Assembly: GCA_902783815.1 (NCBI GenBank)
Contig: CACZSM010000102.1
Location: 1-6,306 of the forward strand
DNA: 6,306 nucleotides
Origin: an uncultured Ruminococcus sp.
Lineage (GTDB): Bacteria; Bacillota; Clostridia; Oscillospirales; Acutalibacteraceae
Direction of reading: 5' to 3'
Shown here: positions 1 to 6,287 of the stretch, piece by piece
Layout: each line of letters opens with the position of its first letter
Numbering within the stretch: position 1 is the stretch's first letter
Position numbers and translations under genes: made by a program
The notes under the pieces: model-generated
Told to the model about the DNA's origin: nothing
Databases searched by the model: none
What the model saw: the letters and a program-made list of their open reading frames with translations, nothing else

Positions 1-2
1 AT

Positions 3-75
3 GCGGATGTAGCTCATCTGGTAGAGCGCAACCTTGCCAAGGTTGAGGTAGCGAGTTCGAGCCTCGTCATCCGCT
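3..75 (+). tRNA. tRNA-Gly, anticodon GCC
   Basis: A full cloverleaf can be folded by eye. The 7-bp acceptor stem pairs 3-9 with 68-74. The D arm pairs 12-15 with 24-27 around a loop containing GG. The anticodon stem pairs 29-33 with 41-45 around the loop TTGCCAA, giving anticodon GCC at 36-38, which reads glycine codons GGC and GGU. The variable region is 5 nt, and the T arm pairs 51-55 with 63-67 around TTCGAGC. The discriminator base at 75 is U, as expected for bacterial tRNA-Gly. No CCA follows (the next bases are TCT), so the 3' end must be added by CCA nucleotidyltransferase. The gene starts at the window edge, so its promoter, or upstream tRNA genes in the same transcript, are out of view. 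Confidence 0.97.
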
Positions 76-88
76 TCTTTTGTTTGGC

Positions 89-117
89 GCGTCCGTTCAT
101 ACGGGCGCATTTTTTTT
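89..117 (+). terminator. Intrinsic terminator of the tRNA-Gly transcript
   Basis: A 7-bp GC-rich stem (89-95 with 102-108, including one G-U pair) closes a 6-nt loop and is followed by eight T residues (110-117). It sits 13 bp after the tRNA and just before the promoter of the next operon, so it should insulate the two transcripts. Confidence 0.9.
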
Positions 118-127
118 ATCTTTGTTA

Positions 128-156
128 TTGAAATCAACGGACATATGTTATATAAT
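128..156 (+). promoter_or_regulatory. Sigma-A-type promoter of the GTPase operon
   Basis: The -35 box TTGAAA (128-133) and the perfect -10 box TATAAT (151-156) are separated by exactly 17 bp. Transcription would start near 163 and leave a leader of about 75 nt. Two short palindromes lie nearby: ACATATGT (141-148) inside the spacer and ATAATTAT (174-181) just after the predicted start. A small stem (187-191 with 200-204) lies in the leader. Any of these might be an operator, but I see no convincing match to the Gram-positive Zur box, so regulation remains open. Confidence 0.85.
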
Positions 157-237
157 AGGTTCTGTACGAAAAAATAATTATATGGACTCTGTGATTGATC
201 AGAGATAACTTTAAGGAATTGAAAGGAAGATTGTTTT

Positions 238-1362
238 ATGACTAAAATTGATATCTTTTCAGGCTTTCTCGGCGCAGGAAAAACCACTCTTATCAAAAAG
301 CTCATCAAGGAGGGCTACCAGAATGAGCAGCTTGTCCTGATAGAAAATGAATTCGGAGAGATCGGTATAGACGGTGGTTTTCTGAAGGAAGCCGGCATAC
401 AGATAAATGAGATGAATTCCGGCTGTATATGCTGTTCGCTTGTCGGAGATTTCAGAAAGGCACTTTCAAAGGTGCTGGAGCAGTACCACCCGGACAGAAT
501 ACTTATCGAACCATCAGGCGTAGGCAAGCTGTCGGATGTCATCAATGCAGTAAAGAGCGTTACAAGTGAAGAAGTTGTACTGAACAGCTTTGTAACAGTA
601 GCGGATGCAACTAAGGTAAAGAGCTACATGAAGAACTTTGGTGAGTTCTATAACAACCAGATCGAGTACGCAAGTACAATAATACTCAGCAGGACTCAGA
701 AAATTACTGATGAGAAGCTGGAGAAGGCAGTAGAGCTTATCAGGGAGCATAATACAAAGGCATCTGTAGTAACTACTCCGTGGGATGATCTTACAGGAGC
801 GCAGATACTTTCAGCAACAGAGGGAAAAGCTCTGCTGACAGTTGAGGATGTCATGGCAGAGGAAGATGAGCATGAGCATGAGCATCATCACCACCATGAG
901 GACGGTGAGGAATGTCACTGCCACGACCATGAGCATCATCACCACCATGAGGACGGCGAGGAGTGCCATGAGCATCATCATCACCATGAGGACGGCGAGG
1001 AGTGCCATGAGCATCATCATCACCACGAGGACGGCGAGGAGTGCCACTGTCACGATCACGACCATGAGCATCACCATCATCATCATGCAGATGAGGTATT
1101 TACAAGCTGGGGCGCAGAAACAGCCAAAAAATTCACTAAGGATGAGATAAAGGGTATTCTTGATGAACTGAACAGCGGCAAGTACGGCGCAATACTCAGG
1201 GCAAAGGGTATCGTAGCAGGAGCTGACGGCGAATGGATACATTATGATTTTGTCCCGGATGAGTTTGATATTAGGACAGGATCGGCTGATTATACGGGTA
1301 GGATATGTGTTATCGGCTCAAAGATCGTGGAAGATGATCTGAAAAAGCTGTTTGGAGTCTGA
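238..1362 (+). CDS. COG0523/CobW-family metallochaperone GTPase with His/Cys-rich repeat insertion
   Basis: This 374-aa cytoplasmic G3E-family GTPase probably delivers a metal ion (zinc in ZNG1/YciC-ZagA relatives; other branches serve cobalt or nickel) to client enzymes, coupled to GTP hydrolysis. Walker A GFLGAGKT is at residues 9-16. The ENEFGE segment is at 36-41, the family's CxCC metal motif (CICC) at 63-66, and the Walker B-like IEPSG at 90-94. The base-recognition site that is usually NKxD reads SRTQ at 151-154, so nucleotide specificity may be altered. Residues 212-283 hold 37 His and 6 Cys in repeats between the GTPase core and the CobW C-terminal domain (about 286-374, with TSW and LRAKG motifs). 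The ATG follows an AAAGGAAG ribosome binding site at a normal distance and a strong promoter. It is the first gene of an operon, 15 bp before the next GTPase. The family call is firm; the metal and client are inferred. Confidence 0.93.
   Translation: MTKIDIFSGFLGAGKTTLIKKLIKEGYQNEQLVLIENEFGEIGIDGGFLKEAGIQINEMNSGCICCSLVGDFRKALSKVLEQYHPDRILIEPSGVGKLSDVINAVKSVTSEEVVLNSFVTVADATKVKSYMKNFGEFYNNQIEYASTIILSRTQKITDEKLEKAVELIREHNTKASVVTTPWDDLTGAQILSATEGKALLTVEDVMAEEDEHEHEHHHHHEDGEECHCHDHEHHHHHEDGEECHEHHHHHEDGEECHEHHHHHEDGEECHCHDHDHEHHHHHHADEVFTSWGAETAKKFTKDEIKGILDELNSGKYGAILRAKGIVAGADGEWIHYDFVPDEFDIRTGSADYTGRICVIGSKIVEDDLKKLFGV
880..1086 (+). repeat. In-frame tandem repeats encoding a His/Cys metal-binding tract
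   Basis: Four near-identical 39-bp units (880-918, 931-969, 970-1008, 1009-1047) each encode EHHHHHEDGEECH. Units two to four are contiguous. The first is separated from the second by codons for CHDH, and the last is followed by CHDHDH and then a run of six histidines. Units differ mainly at silent third positions (CAT/CAC, GGT/GGC, GAA/GAG), which suggests duplication followed by drift with the protein sequence conserved. All units are multiples of three, so copy-number change would keep the frame. The tract probably buffers or stores divalent metal, as His-rich stretches do in HypB and other COG0523 proteins. Confidence 0.95.
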
Positions 1363-1377
1363 ACGGAGTGAAACAAT

Positions 1378-2328
1378 ATGAATGAAATACCGGTATATCT
1401 GTTTTTAGGCTTTCTGGACGGGGGAAAAACGAGGTTTATTGATGAAACACTTTGCGACCAGAGATTCCAGAACGGCGAAAAGACACTTTGCATCCTGTTT
1501 GAAGACGGTGATGAGGAGCTTGATACCAAAAAATACAAGGGCGGCAGGAATGTCACTGTAAAGATAGCAGAGGGCAAGGAACAGCTTACTCAGGATTATC
1601 TTCTGAAGTGTCTGCGCGAAAGCAGAGCCGAAAGAGTAATGATCGAATACAATGGTATGTGGACGCTGCAGGAGCTTGGGATGATACTGCCCCAGAACTG
1701 GATGGTATATCAGATAATGATGATGGCTGATGCAAACAGCTTTGTATCGTACAATAATAATATGCGTCAGCTTGTATATGACAAGATAAATTCGACTGAG
1801 GTAGTTTTCTTCAACCGCTGCAAGCCCGGATTTGACAAGATGCCGCTGCATACTATTGTAAGGGCGATAAACAGAAGGGCAGCAATAGTATATGAATATG
1901 AGGACGGAACTATTGAGAATGATGATATAGTGGATCCTCTGCCATATGATATGGATGCGCCAGTTGTTGAGGTAAAGGATGAGGACTTTGGCTTGCTTTA
2001 TCTTGATGCGATGGATAAGCCGAAAAACTATGAGGGCAAGACACTGCGCTTTAAGGCATTGACGGCAAGGAGTCCGAAGCTGCCGAAGGGAACCTTTGTC
2101 GGCGGAAGATTTGCCATGACCTGCTGTGCAGAGGATATCCGTTATGTAGGCTTTATGTGCAGATGGAAGGACACTGATACAGTAAAGAACAAAGGCTGGT
2201 ACTATGTTACTGCCGAGGTAAAGGTCGAAAGGGACAAGGCATTCAATGGAGAAGCCGGACCAGTGTTATATGTAAAGGAAGTAAAGCCTGCGGAGAAGCC
2301 GGAGGAAGAAACAGTATATTTTTCATAA
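1378..2328 (+). CDS. CobW-like P-loop GTPase fused to a YcgQ/TIGR03943 (DUF1980)-like C-terminal domain
   Basis: The 316-aa product starts with a G3E/CobW-like GTPase region. Walker A GFLDGGKT is at residues 11-18, and a Walker B-like IEYNG at 89-93 parallels IEPSG in the upstream protein. An NRCK (146-149) stands where NKxD is expected. The CxCC motif of active COG0523 chaperones is missing; the equivalent stretch is acidic (EDGDEELD, 42-49). From about residue 215 the sequence resembles, from memory, the C-terminal domain of YcgQ/UPF0703 proteins: GKTLRF (220-225), GGRFAMTCC (242-250), and a GWYYV/EVKVE strand pair. In YcgQ that domain follows membrane helices and pairs with a YcgR-type permease; here no membrane segment is visible. 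A GGAG at 1365-1368 precedes the ATG. The gene lies 15 bp after the His-rich GTPase and is clearly co-transcribed. A role in metal homeostasis alongside the first gene is inferred. Confidence 0.82.
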   Translation: MNEIPVYLFLGFLDGGKTRFIDETLCDQRFQNGEKTLCILFEDGDEELDTKKYKGGRNVTVKIAEGKEQLTQDYLLKCLRESRAERVMIEYNGMWTLQELGMILPQNWMVYQIMMMADANSFVSYNNNMRQLVYDKINSTEVVFFNRCKPGFDKMPLHTIVRAINRRAAIVYEYEDGTIENDDIVDPLPYDMDAPVVEVKDEDFGLLYLDAMDKPKNYEGKTLRFKALTARSPKLPKGTFVGGRFAMTCCAEDIRYVGFMCRWKDTDTVKNKGWYYVTAEVKVERDKAFNGEAGPVLYVKEVKPAEKPEEETVYFS

Positions 2329-2333
2329 AATGA

Positions 2334-2358
2334 CCCGGAGGGCTTACGGCTCTCCGGG
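2334..2358. terminator. Bidirectional terminator between the GTPase operon and mtaB
   Basis: A 10-bp stem (2334-2343 with 2349-2358, core CCCGGAG/CTCCGGG, one G-U pair) closes the loop TTACG. On the + strand it is followed by the T-rich TATTTGTTTT; on the - strand by a T-rich run read from the complement of 2321-2332. It fills the 40-bp gap between two convergent stop codons and probably ends both transcripts. Confidence 0.85.
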
Positions 2359-2368
2359 ACTATTTGTT

Positions 2369-3655
2369 TTATACAGTTTTTCCAATGCAGCCATCGCCGC
2401 AGATTTCCGTAAGCTGTACCTCTGCAATAGTGTTTATCATACTTTCATCACCCTTGATAAATACGGGGGTATAATTCATAGTGTAGCCTTCATAAAAGCC
2501 GTTCCTGTTTCTTGTTTCAACAAGCACTTTTTCGACTCTTCCGAGCTGTGATTCAAGGAACAGTTTTCTGCTCCTGTCTGCTGCCGCTGCCATTTCCGCT
2601 GCTCTTTTTTTCTTTATATCAGCAGGCACCTGACCGGAGAATTTATCTGCTGCTGTTCCGGGGCGCCGTGAGTAGGGGAATATATGTACCTTTGCAAAGC
2701 CGGTTTTTTCTACGAATTCAAGTGACTGTTCAAATTCCTCATCAGTTTCCCCGGCAAAGCCTACCATTACATCCGTTGTTATAGCCGGATTTTCAAAAAC
2801 GCTGCGTATATCGCTTACTATTTTCAGATACTCCTCACAGGTATAATGACGGTTCATCCTTTTCAGAGTAGCATTACATCCGCTTTGCAGAGATAAATGG
2901 AATTGAGGGCAGAAATTGTCAAACCGGGAAAGAATTTTAAGAGTATCCAGATCCATTGATTCCGGCTCAAGGGAACCGAGCCTTATACGAAGCGGAGCAG
3001 CATTACAGGCTGTACTTACCGCATCAGAAAAAGCAAGTCCGCAGTCGCTTCCGAAGGATGAAAGGTTTATCCCGACAATAACGACCTCTCTGTATCCGTT
3101 TTTATAGAATCCGGACACCTCATTTTTAATATATTCAAGCGAACAGGAGCGTACTCTGCCTCTTGCATATGGTATAATACAGTAGGAACAGAAACGATTG
3201 CAGCCGTCCTCTATTTTAAGGAAAGCCCTTGTTCTTTCAGAAAAGTCATCAACGGAAAGAGATTCATAATCATCTTTTTTTGTGAATGATTCGACCTCGA
3301 TGATCCTTTTGTTATGCAGGAAGTATTGACCGAGTACATCAAGCACAGCAGATCTTCTTTTATTTCCGAGAATTATATCGACCTCGGAAAGTCTCAGATC
3401 ATTTTCGTTTGTCTGAGCCATACAGCCAGTAAGAACAATAACTGTTTGAGGAGCTTCACGGCGTATGCGGTGCAGCAGCTTGACAGCCTTGGTTTCGCTT
3501 GCGGCGGTAACGGCGCATGAATTCAGTATAGTAATATCAGCGGAGCAGTCATTTTCCGGAACGGGCTGGTAGCCGTTTTCCTGCAATAGTTTCAGCATTG
3601 CCTGAGATTCAAACTGGTTGACCTTACAGCCCAGAGTAAATATTCTGACTTTCAT
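2369..3655 (-). CDS. mtaB: tRNA (N6-threonylcarbamoyladenosine(37)-C2)-methylthiotransferase MtaB
   Basis: This 428-aa radical-SAM enzyme adds a methylthio group to C2 of t6A37 in ANN-decoding tRNAs, giving ms2t6A, which stabilises codon-anticodon pairing. Its N-terminal UPF0004 domain has three cluster cysteines: C10 in TLGCKVNQFES, C47 in NSCAVT and C78 in TGCMAQ. The radical-SAM motif CxxxCxxC is at C152, C156 and C159 (GCNRFCSYCIIPYARG). LGSLEPE, LSLQSGC and DVMVGFAGET follow, and the C-terminal region (about 365-428) is a TRAM-type RNA-binding domain. TLGCKVNQ and INLSSFG favour the MtaB/YqeV branch over MiaB. The length is typical and the gene appears intact. The ATG has a GAAAGGA ribosome binding site 8 nt upstream (complement of 3663-3669). 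It is monocistronic, divergent from the HPr-like gene and convergent with the GTPase operon. Two 4Fe-4S clusters are expected from the family. Confidence 0.95.
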   Translation of the reverse strand: MKVRIFTLGCKVNQFESQAMLKLLQENGYQPVPENDCSADITILNSCAVTAASETKAVKLLHRIRREAPQTVIVLTGCMAQTNENDLRLSEVDIILGNKRRSAVLDVLGQYFLHNKRIIEVESFTKKDDYESLSVDDFSERTRAFLKIEDGCNRFCSYCIIPYARGRVRSCSLEYIKNEVSGFYKNGYREVVIVGINLSSFGSDCGLAFSDAVSTACNAAPLRIRLGSLEPESMDLDTLKILSRFDNFCPQFHLSLQSGCNATLKRMNRHYTCEEYLKIVSDIRSVFENPAITTDVMVGFAGETDEEFEQSLEFVEKTGFAKVHIFPYSRRPGTAADKFSGQVPADIKKKRAAEMAAAADRSRKLFLESQLGRVEKVLVETRNRNGFYEGYTMNYTPVFIKGDESMINTIAEVQLTEICGDGCIGKTV

Positions 3656-3708
3656 ATCAATATCCTTTCAAATAAGGTTTTCAGAGGTTCCTATAAATAT
3701 CAAACAGT

Positions 3709-3717
3709 ATTATACCA
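3709..3717 (-). promoter_or_regulatory. Likely mtaB promoter (extended -10)
   Basis: Read on the - strand, this is TGGTATAAT: a perfect -10 hexamer (complement of 3709-3714) with the TG of an extended -10 element. The -35 position 17 bp upstream (TTTCTG) is poor, as is common with extended -10 promoters. An alternative lies further upstream: a perfect TTGACA (complement of 3759-3764) spaced 17 bp from GATATT (complement of 3736-3741). Both would give a short leader to the mtaB ATG, and both may be used. Confidence 0.65.
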
Positions 3718-3820
3718 CATTTATGCCTTTTCAGAAATATCAACAATTAACTACTAAATGTCAACTAAAAGCCGAATAATCATTAAAATATCCAAAAATT
3801 CGATATCTGCACGAATTCTA

Positions 3821-3849
3821 TTGACCTTCGGTGCGATAACTGGTACAAT
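3821..3849 (+). promoter_or_regulatory. Promoter of the HPr-like gene
   Basis: TTGACC (3821-3826) and TACAAT (3844-3849) are separated by 17 bp, and the -10 box carries an extended TGG immediately upstream (3841-3843). Transcription should start near 3856 and leave a leader of about 78 nt. That leader contains a modest stem (3869-3875 with 3881-3887, two G-U pairs, loop ATAAA). I do not recognise a riboswitch in it. Confidence 0.8.
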
Positions 3850-3933
3850 ATCAAAGGCAGATAAAACAATGGTGTATAAAATGCCATGTACAGAACAGAA
3901 TAATATCAGTGATCATAAGACGGAGGTTCAGTT

Positions 3934-4188
3934 ATGTTGAATACTTTTGTAAAATTCAGGGATCTTGACAGCGTTAAACACTTCGTGGATATGGTTTCTC
4001 TTTATCCGAAGCATGAGATATACCTTGTATCGGATATCTATACAATGGATGCCCATTCACTTATTGGTATCCTGAGTCTGGATATTTCAAATCCGCTGGA
4101 GCTTGAAGTACGCTCCGAGGATATTCCCGATGAGTTCTATGATCAGCTGAAGCCATATGTTTTTCAGCCGGCAGAAGTCAGAGTATGA
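3934..4188 (+). CDS. Small HPr-fold protein lacking the phosphoacceptor histidine
   Basis: This 84-aa protein has the length and pattern of PTS phosphocarrier HPr (PF00381). The segment DAHSLIGILSLDI (39-51) followed by alternating LELEV matches the HPr stretch around regulatory Ser46 (KSIMGVMSL type), placing the Ser46 equivalent at S42. Counting back 31 residues puts the catalytic His15 position near L11, in RDLDSVKHF, and no GLHARP-like motif is present. H16 is out of register. It therefore probably cannot carry phosphate from Enzyme I, though a Ser46-type phosphorylation or a protein-binding role is conceivable. A strong GGAGG ribosome binding site (3922-3926) lies 7 nt before the ATG. 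The gene has its own promoter and terminator, so it is a stand-alone gene not linked to other PTS genes here. The HPr assignment is by pattern only, and its function is unknown. Confidence 0.8.
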   Translation: MLNTFVKFRDLDSVKHFVDMVSLYPKHEIYLVSDIYTMDAHSLIGILSLDISNPLELEVRSEDIPDEFYDQLKPYVFQPAEVRV

Positions 4189-4216
4189 TCCTATAATGTG
4201 ATATATAACATCCTTG

Positions 4217-4245
4217 AAAAAGCTCCCGCATCGCGGGAGCTTTTT
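4217..4245. terminator. Bidirectional terminator between the HPr-like and ABC-F genes
   Basis: A perfect 8-bp stem, GCTCCCGC/GCGGGAGC (4222-4229 with 4233-4240), closes a 3-nt loop. It is flanked by AAAAA on the left and T7 on the right, so it has a U-tract on either strand. It directly abuts the ABC-F stop codon and lies 28 bp past the HPr-like stop codon, serving both convergent transcripts. Confidence 0.93.
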
Positions 4246-6147
4246 TTATCCGACACTTTCCGAAAGTCTTTCCCATTCGCTGTAAAGCATTTCAAGTTCT
4301 CTTTCGGCAGCGGTAAGCTCCTCAGTCAGCTTCATAAGCATTTCATAGTCAGATGCTGTATCAGGAGAATTCAGATTTTCATTAATGCTTCTGATAAGAT
4401 CCTCTTTTTCCGCTATCTCCGTTTCTACTTTTCCGAGTCTTACTCTGTCACGGCGTCTTTGAGCGTCCTGTTCTTTTTTATTTTTATATTCCGTCTGCTT
4501 TTCAGCTTTTTTAGGCTTTTGTACCTCTGTTTTTTTGAACGGATCGGCTTTTTTTAAAAATTCCTCATAGCTGCCTCCGAAGGTCTGAATACCTGTCGGG
4601 GTCAGATAAAGTATCTTGTCAGCAAGGGCATTTATCAGGTATCTGTCATGTGACACGATAAGCAGAGTACCGTCATATTCATCCAGAGCCTGCTGCAGTG
4701 CCGCACAGGAGTTTATATCAAGATGATTGGTAGGCTCGTCAAGGAAAAGGAGGTTTGCACCCTGCAGCATCAGCTCTGACAAAAGTACTCTTGCCCTCTC
4801 TCCTCCGCTCAGGGCTGAAAGACACTTGAATACATCATCTCCCTTGAATAAGAACCTTGCAAGTATGCTGCGGATCTCCGTATTTGTCATTGCAGGGAAT
4901 GTATCGGACAGCTCCTCAAAAACAGTTTTTTCACTGTCCAGACCTGATTGTATCTGGTCGTAATAGCCGGTTTTTACGCCTGCGCCATAGCGTATTTTTC
5001 CGCTTTGAACCCTGTATTTGCCGAGTATCGCTTTCAGCAGAGATGTCTTTCCGCAGCCGTTTGGCCCTAATATGAATATACGCTCTCCTCTGTGTACCTC
5101 AAAGGAAACATCACGGAATACAGGTTCTCCTCCGAAGCCGAGAGTTACCTTGTCCAGTTCAAGTACATCCTCACCGCTCTGAGTTTTTGCGGAGAGGTCA
5201 AAATGTATGGACTGCGGAGCGCTGTCAGGCTTTTCCAGACCCTTTTCAAGTCTGCCGATGGCCTTCAGCTTACTCTCCGCTGTACGGATATTTTTCTCTC
5301 TGTTCCATCTCCGCTGCTGCTCTACAATGCCTTCAAGCCTTTCTATTTCCTTTACAGTATTATCATAAGCTCTGCGTACAGAGAGATCGTGCTCCTGTTT
5401 TTTGGGGAGGTAGGCTGAATAGTTACCGCTGTATCGGGTCATTTTTTTGTTTTCTATTTCAAAAATACGGTTAGTCGTCTTATCAAGGAAATATCTGTCG
5501 TGGGATATCACCATATAGGACTTTCCGGATTCCGTGAGGTATTCTTCAAGCCACTCTACAGAGGCTGTATCAAGATGGTTTGTAGGCTCGTCAAGGAGGA
5601 GCATATCGGCATCCGAAAGTAATAGTTTTGCAAGCTGTAATCTTGCTCTCTGACCTCCGCTCAGGGCGCTTATAGGAAGATTCATCCTATCGTCATCGAA
5701 GCCAAGACCGAGCAGCGCAGACCTTGCTCTTGAACGACAGGTAAGTCCGCCGCGTCTTGTGAATTCGTCATGCAGGAAAGACTGTCTTTCGACCATTTCG
5801 TTAAGCTCACTGGAAACAGTGCCGATAACAGCATTAAGACCTTCAAGTTCTGCTTCCATATCAAGCAGGTCACTGAAAACACTGAGAACCTCCTCGTAGG
5901 CAGATCTTTCAAGGCTGCGGCAGACATACTGCTCCATATAGCCGACAGTGACAGACGGATCAATAGCGACTGTACCGCCGGATGGTGATACCTCGCCGGT
6001 AAGGATTCTGAACAGTGTAGTTTTTCCGCAGCCGTTTACTCCGATAAGACCGACTTTATCGCCCTTTTGTATCTCAAAGTTCATATTATCGAAAAGCAGG
6101 AATTCGCCGAAATCGACCGAAAGTCCGCAGACTGTAATAAGTGCCAT
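4246..6147 (-). CDS. ABC-F family ATPase (ribosome-associated translation factor)
   Basis: This soluble protein has two ABC domains and no membrane segments, typical of ABC-F factors that bind the ribosomal E site and help stalled or initiating ribosomes. Numbered from the chosen ATG (633 aa), domain 1 has GVNGCGKTT (36-44), LSGGQ (162-166), LDEPTNHLD (185-193) and SHD (215-217). Domain 2 has GPNGCGKTS (361-369), LSGGE (446-450), LDEPTNHLD (469-477) and SHD (499-501). A charged helical linker of about 80 residues joins them, and a Lys/Glu-rich coiled-coil tail occupies about 537-633, as in YdiF/Uup-type members. I chose the ATG at 6147 because AAGGGTG sits 6 nt upstream. A GTG at 6156 would add three residues but would leave its GAAGG directly abutting the start codon. 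Whether it is housekeeping or confers ribosome-drug resistance cannot be told; the unexceptional linker favours housekeeping. It is monocistronic. Confidence 0.94.
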   Translation of the reverse strand: MALITVCGLSVDFGEFLLFDNMNFEIQKGDKVGLIGVNGCGKTTLFRILTGEVSPSGGTVAIDPSVTVGYMEQYVCRSLERSAYEEVLSVFSDLLDMEAELEGLNAVIGTVSSELNEMVERQSFLHDEFTRRGGLTCRSRARSALLGLGFDDDRMNLPISALSGGQRARLQLAKLLLSDADMLLLDEPTNHLDTASVEWLEEYLTESGKSYMVISHDRYFLDKTTNRIFEIENKKMTRYSGNYSAYLPKKQEHDLSVRRAYDNTVKEIERLEGIVEQQRRWNREKNIRTAESKLKAIGRLEKGLEKPDSAPQSIHFDLSAKTQSGEDVLELDKVTLGFGGEPVFRDVSFEVHRGERIFILGPNGCGKTSLLKAILGKYRVQSGKIRYGAGVKTGYYDQIQSGLDSEKTVFEELSDTFPAMTNTEIRSILARFLFKGDDVFKCLSALSGGERARVLLSELMLQGANLLFLDEPTNHLDINSCAALQQALDEYDGTLLIVSHDRYLINALADKILYLTPTGIQTFGGSYEEFLKKADPFKKTEVQKPKKAEKQTEYKNKKEQDAQRRRDRVRLGKVETEIAEKEDLIRSINENLNSPDTASDYEMLMKLTEELTAAERELEMLYSEWERLSESVG

Positions 6148-6153
6148 TTTCTT

Positions 6154-6160
6154 CACCCTT
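6154..6160 (-). promoter_or_regulatory. Ribosome binding site that decides the ABC-F start
   Basis: On the - strand this reads AAGGGTG, followed by AAGAAA and then ATG. The 6-nt spacing suits the ATG at 6147. The GTG within this motif could be read as an in-frame start but would overlap the ribosome binding site itself. Confidence 0.7.
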
Positions 6161-6178
6161 CAACTTTTTTCTATGCCT

Positions 6179-6207
6179 ATTATATCCTATTACTTCCCAT
6201 TTGTAAA
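6179..6207 (-). promoter_or_regulatory. Promoter of the ABC-F gene
   Basis: On the - strand, TTTACA (complement of 6202-6207) and the perfect -10 box TATAAT (complement of 6179-6184) are 17 bp apart. The predicted start near 6172 leaves a leader of only about 25 nt, too short for the leader-peptide attenuators that control many antibiotic-resistance ABC-F genes. Confidence 0.85.
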
Positions 6208-6230
6208 GCCAGCGCAGCACCGGAAGGAGA

Positions 6231-6265
6231 GAATAGAGAATAACGAATAACGAATAGTGAATAGA
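6231..6265. repeat. Five in-phase 7-bp tandem repeats (GAATARN)
   Basis: Heptamers begin at 6231, 6238, 6245, 6252 and 6259: GAATAGA, GAATAAC, GAATAAC, GAATAGT and GAATAGA. They lie upstream of the ABC-F promoter in non-coding DNA. Their role is unknown; they could be a slippage product or remnant of a dispersed intergenic repeat. Read on the - strand they give a spurious peptide of the SLFVILYSL type that is often mis-annotated as a gene. Confidence 0.85.
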
Positions 6266-6287
6266 GTGAGAACAATAAGTATATAGC

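Noticed and set aside
118..237. Zur box upstream of the COG0523 operon
   Set aside because: I looked for the TCGTAATnATTACGA-type palindrome; only the short ATAATTAT core is present without the flanking TCG/CGA arms.
811..1242. 143-aa open frame on the - strand and 102-aa + strand frame at 842-1150 across the His-rich repeats
   Set aside because: Both are low-complexity by-products of the CAT/CAC and GAG repeat codons of the real GTPase gene; neither has a credible ribosome binding site or family resemblance.
2330..2551. 73-aa + strand open frame after the second GTPase gene
   Set aside because: It begins inside the terminator region, runs antisense through the 3' end of mtaB and has no ribosome binding site.
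3758..3940. 60-aa + strand open frame upstream of the HPr-like gene
   Set aside because: It overlaps the HPr-like promoter and start codon, lacks a ribosome binding site and its composition looks like translated intergenic DNA.
4246..6147. ABC-F gene as an antibiotic-resistance determinant
   Set aside because: There is no long leader with a drug-sensing peptide, the inter-domain linker is not unusually long, and there is no mobile context; a housekeeping factor is more likely.
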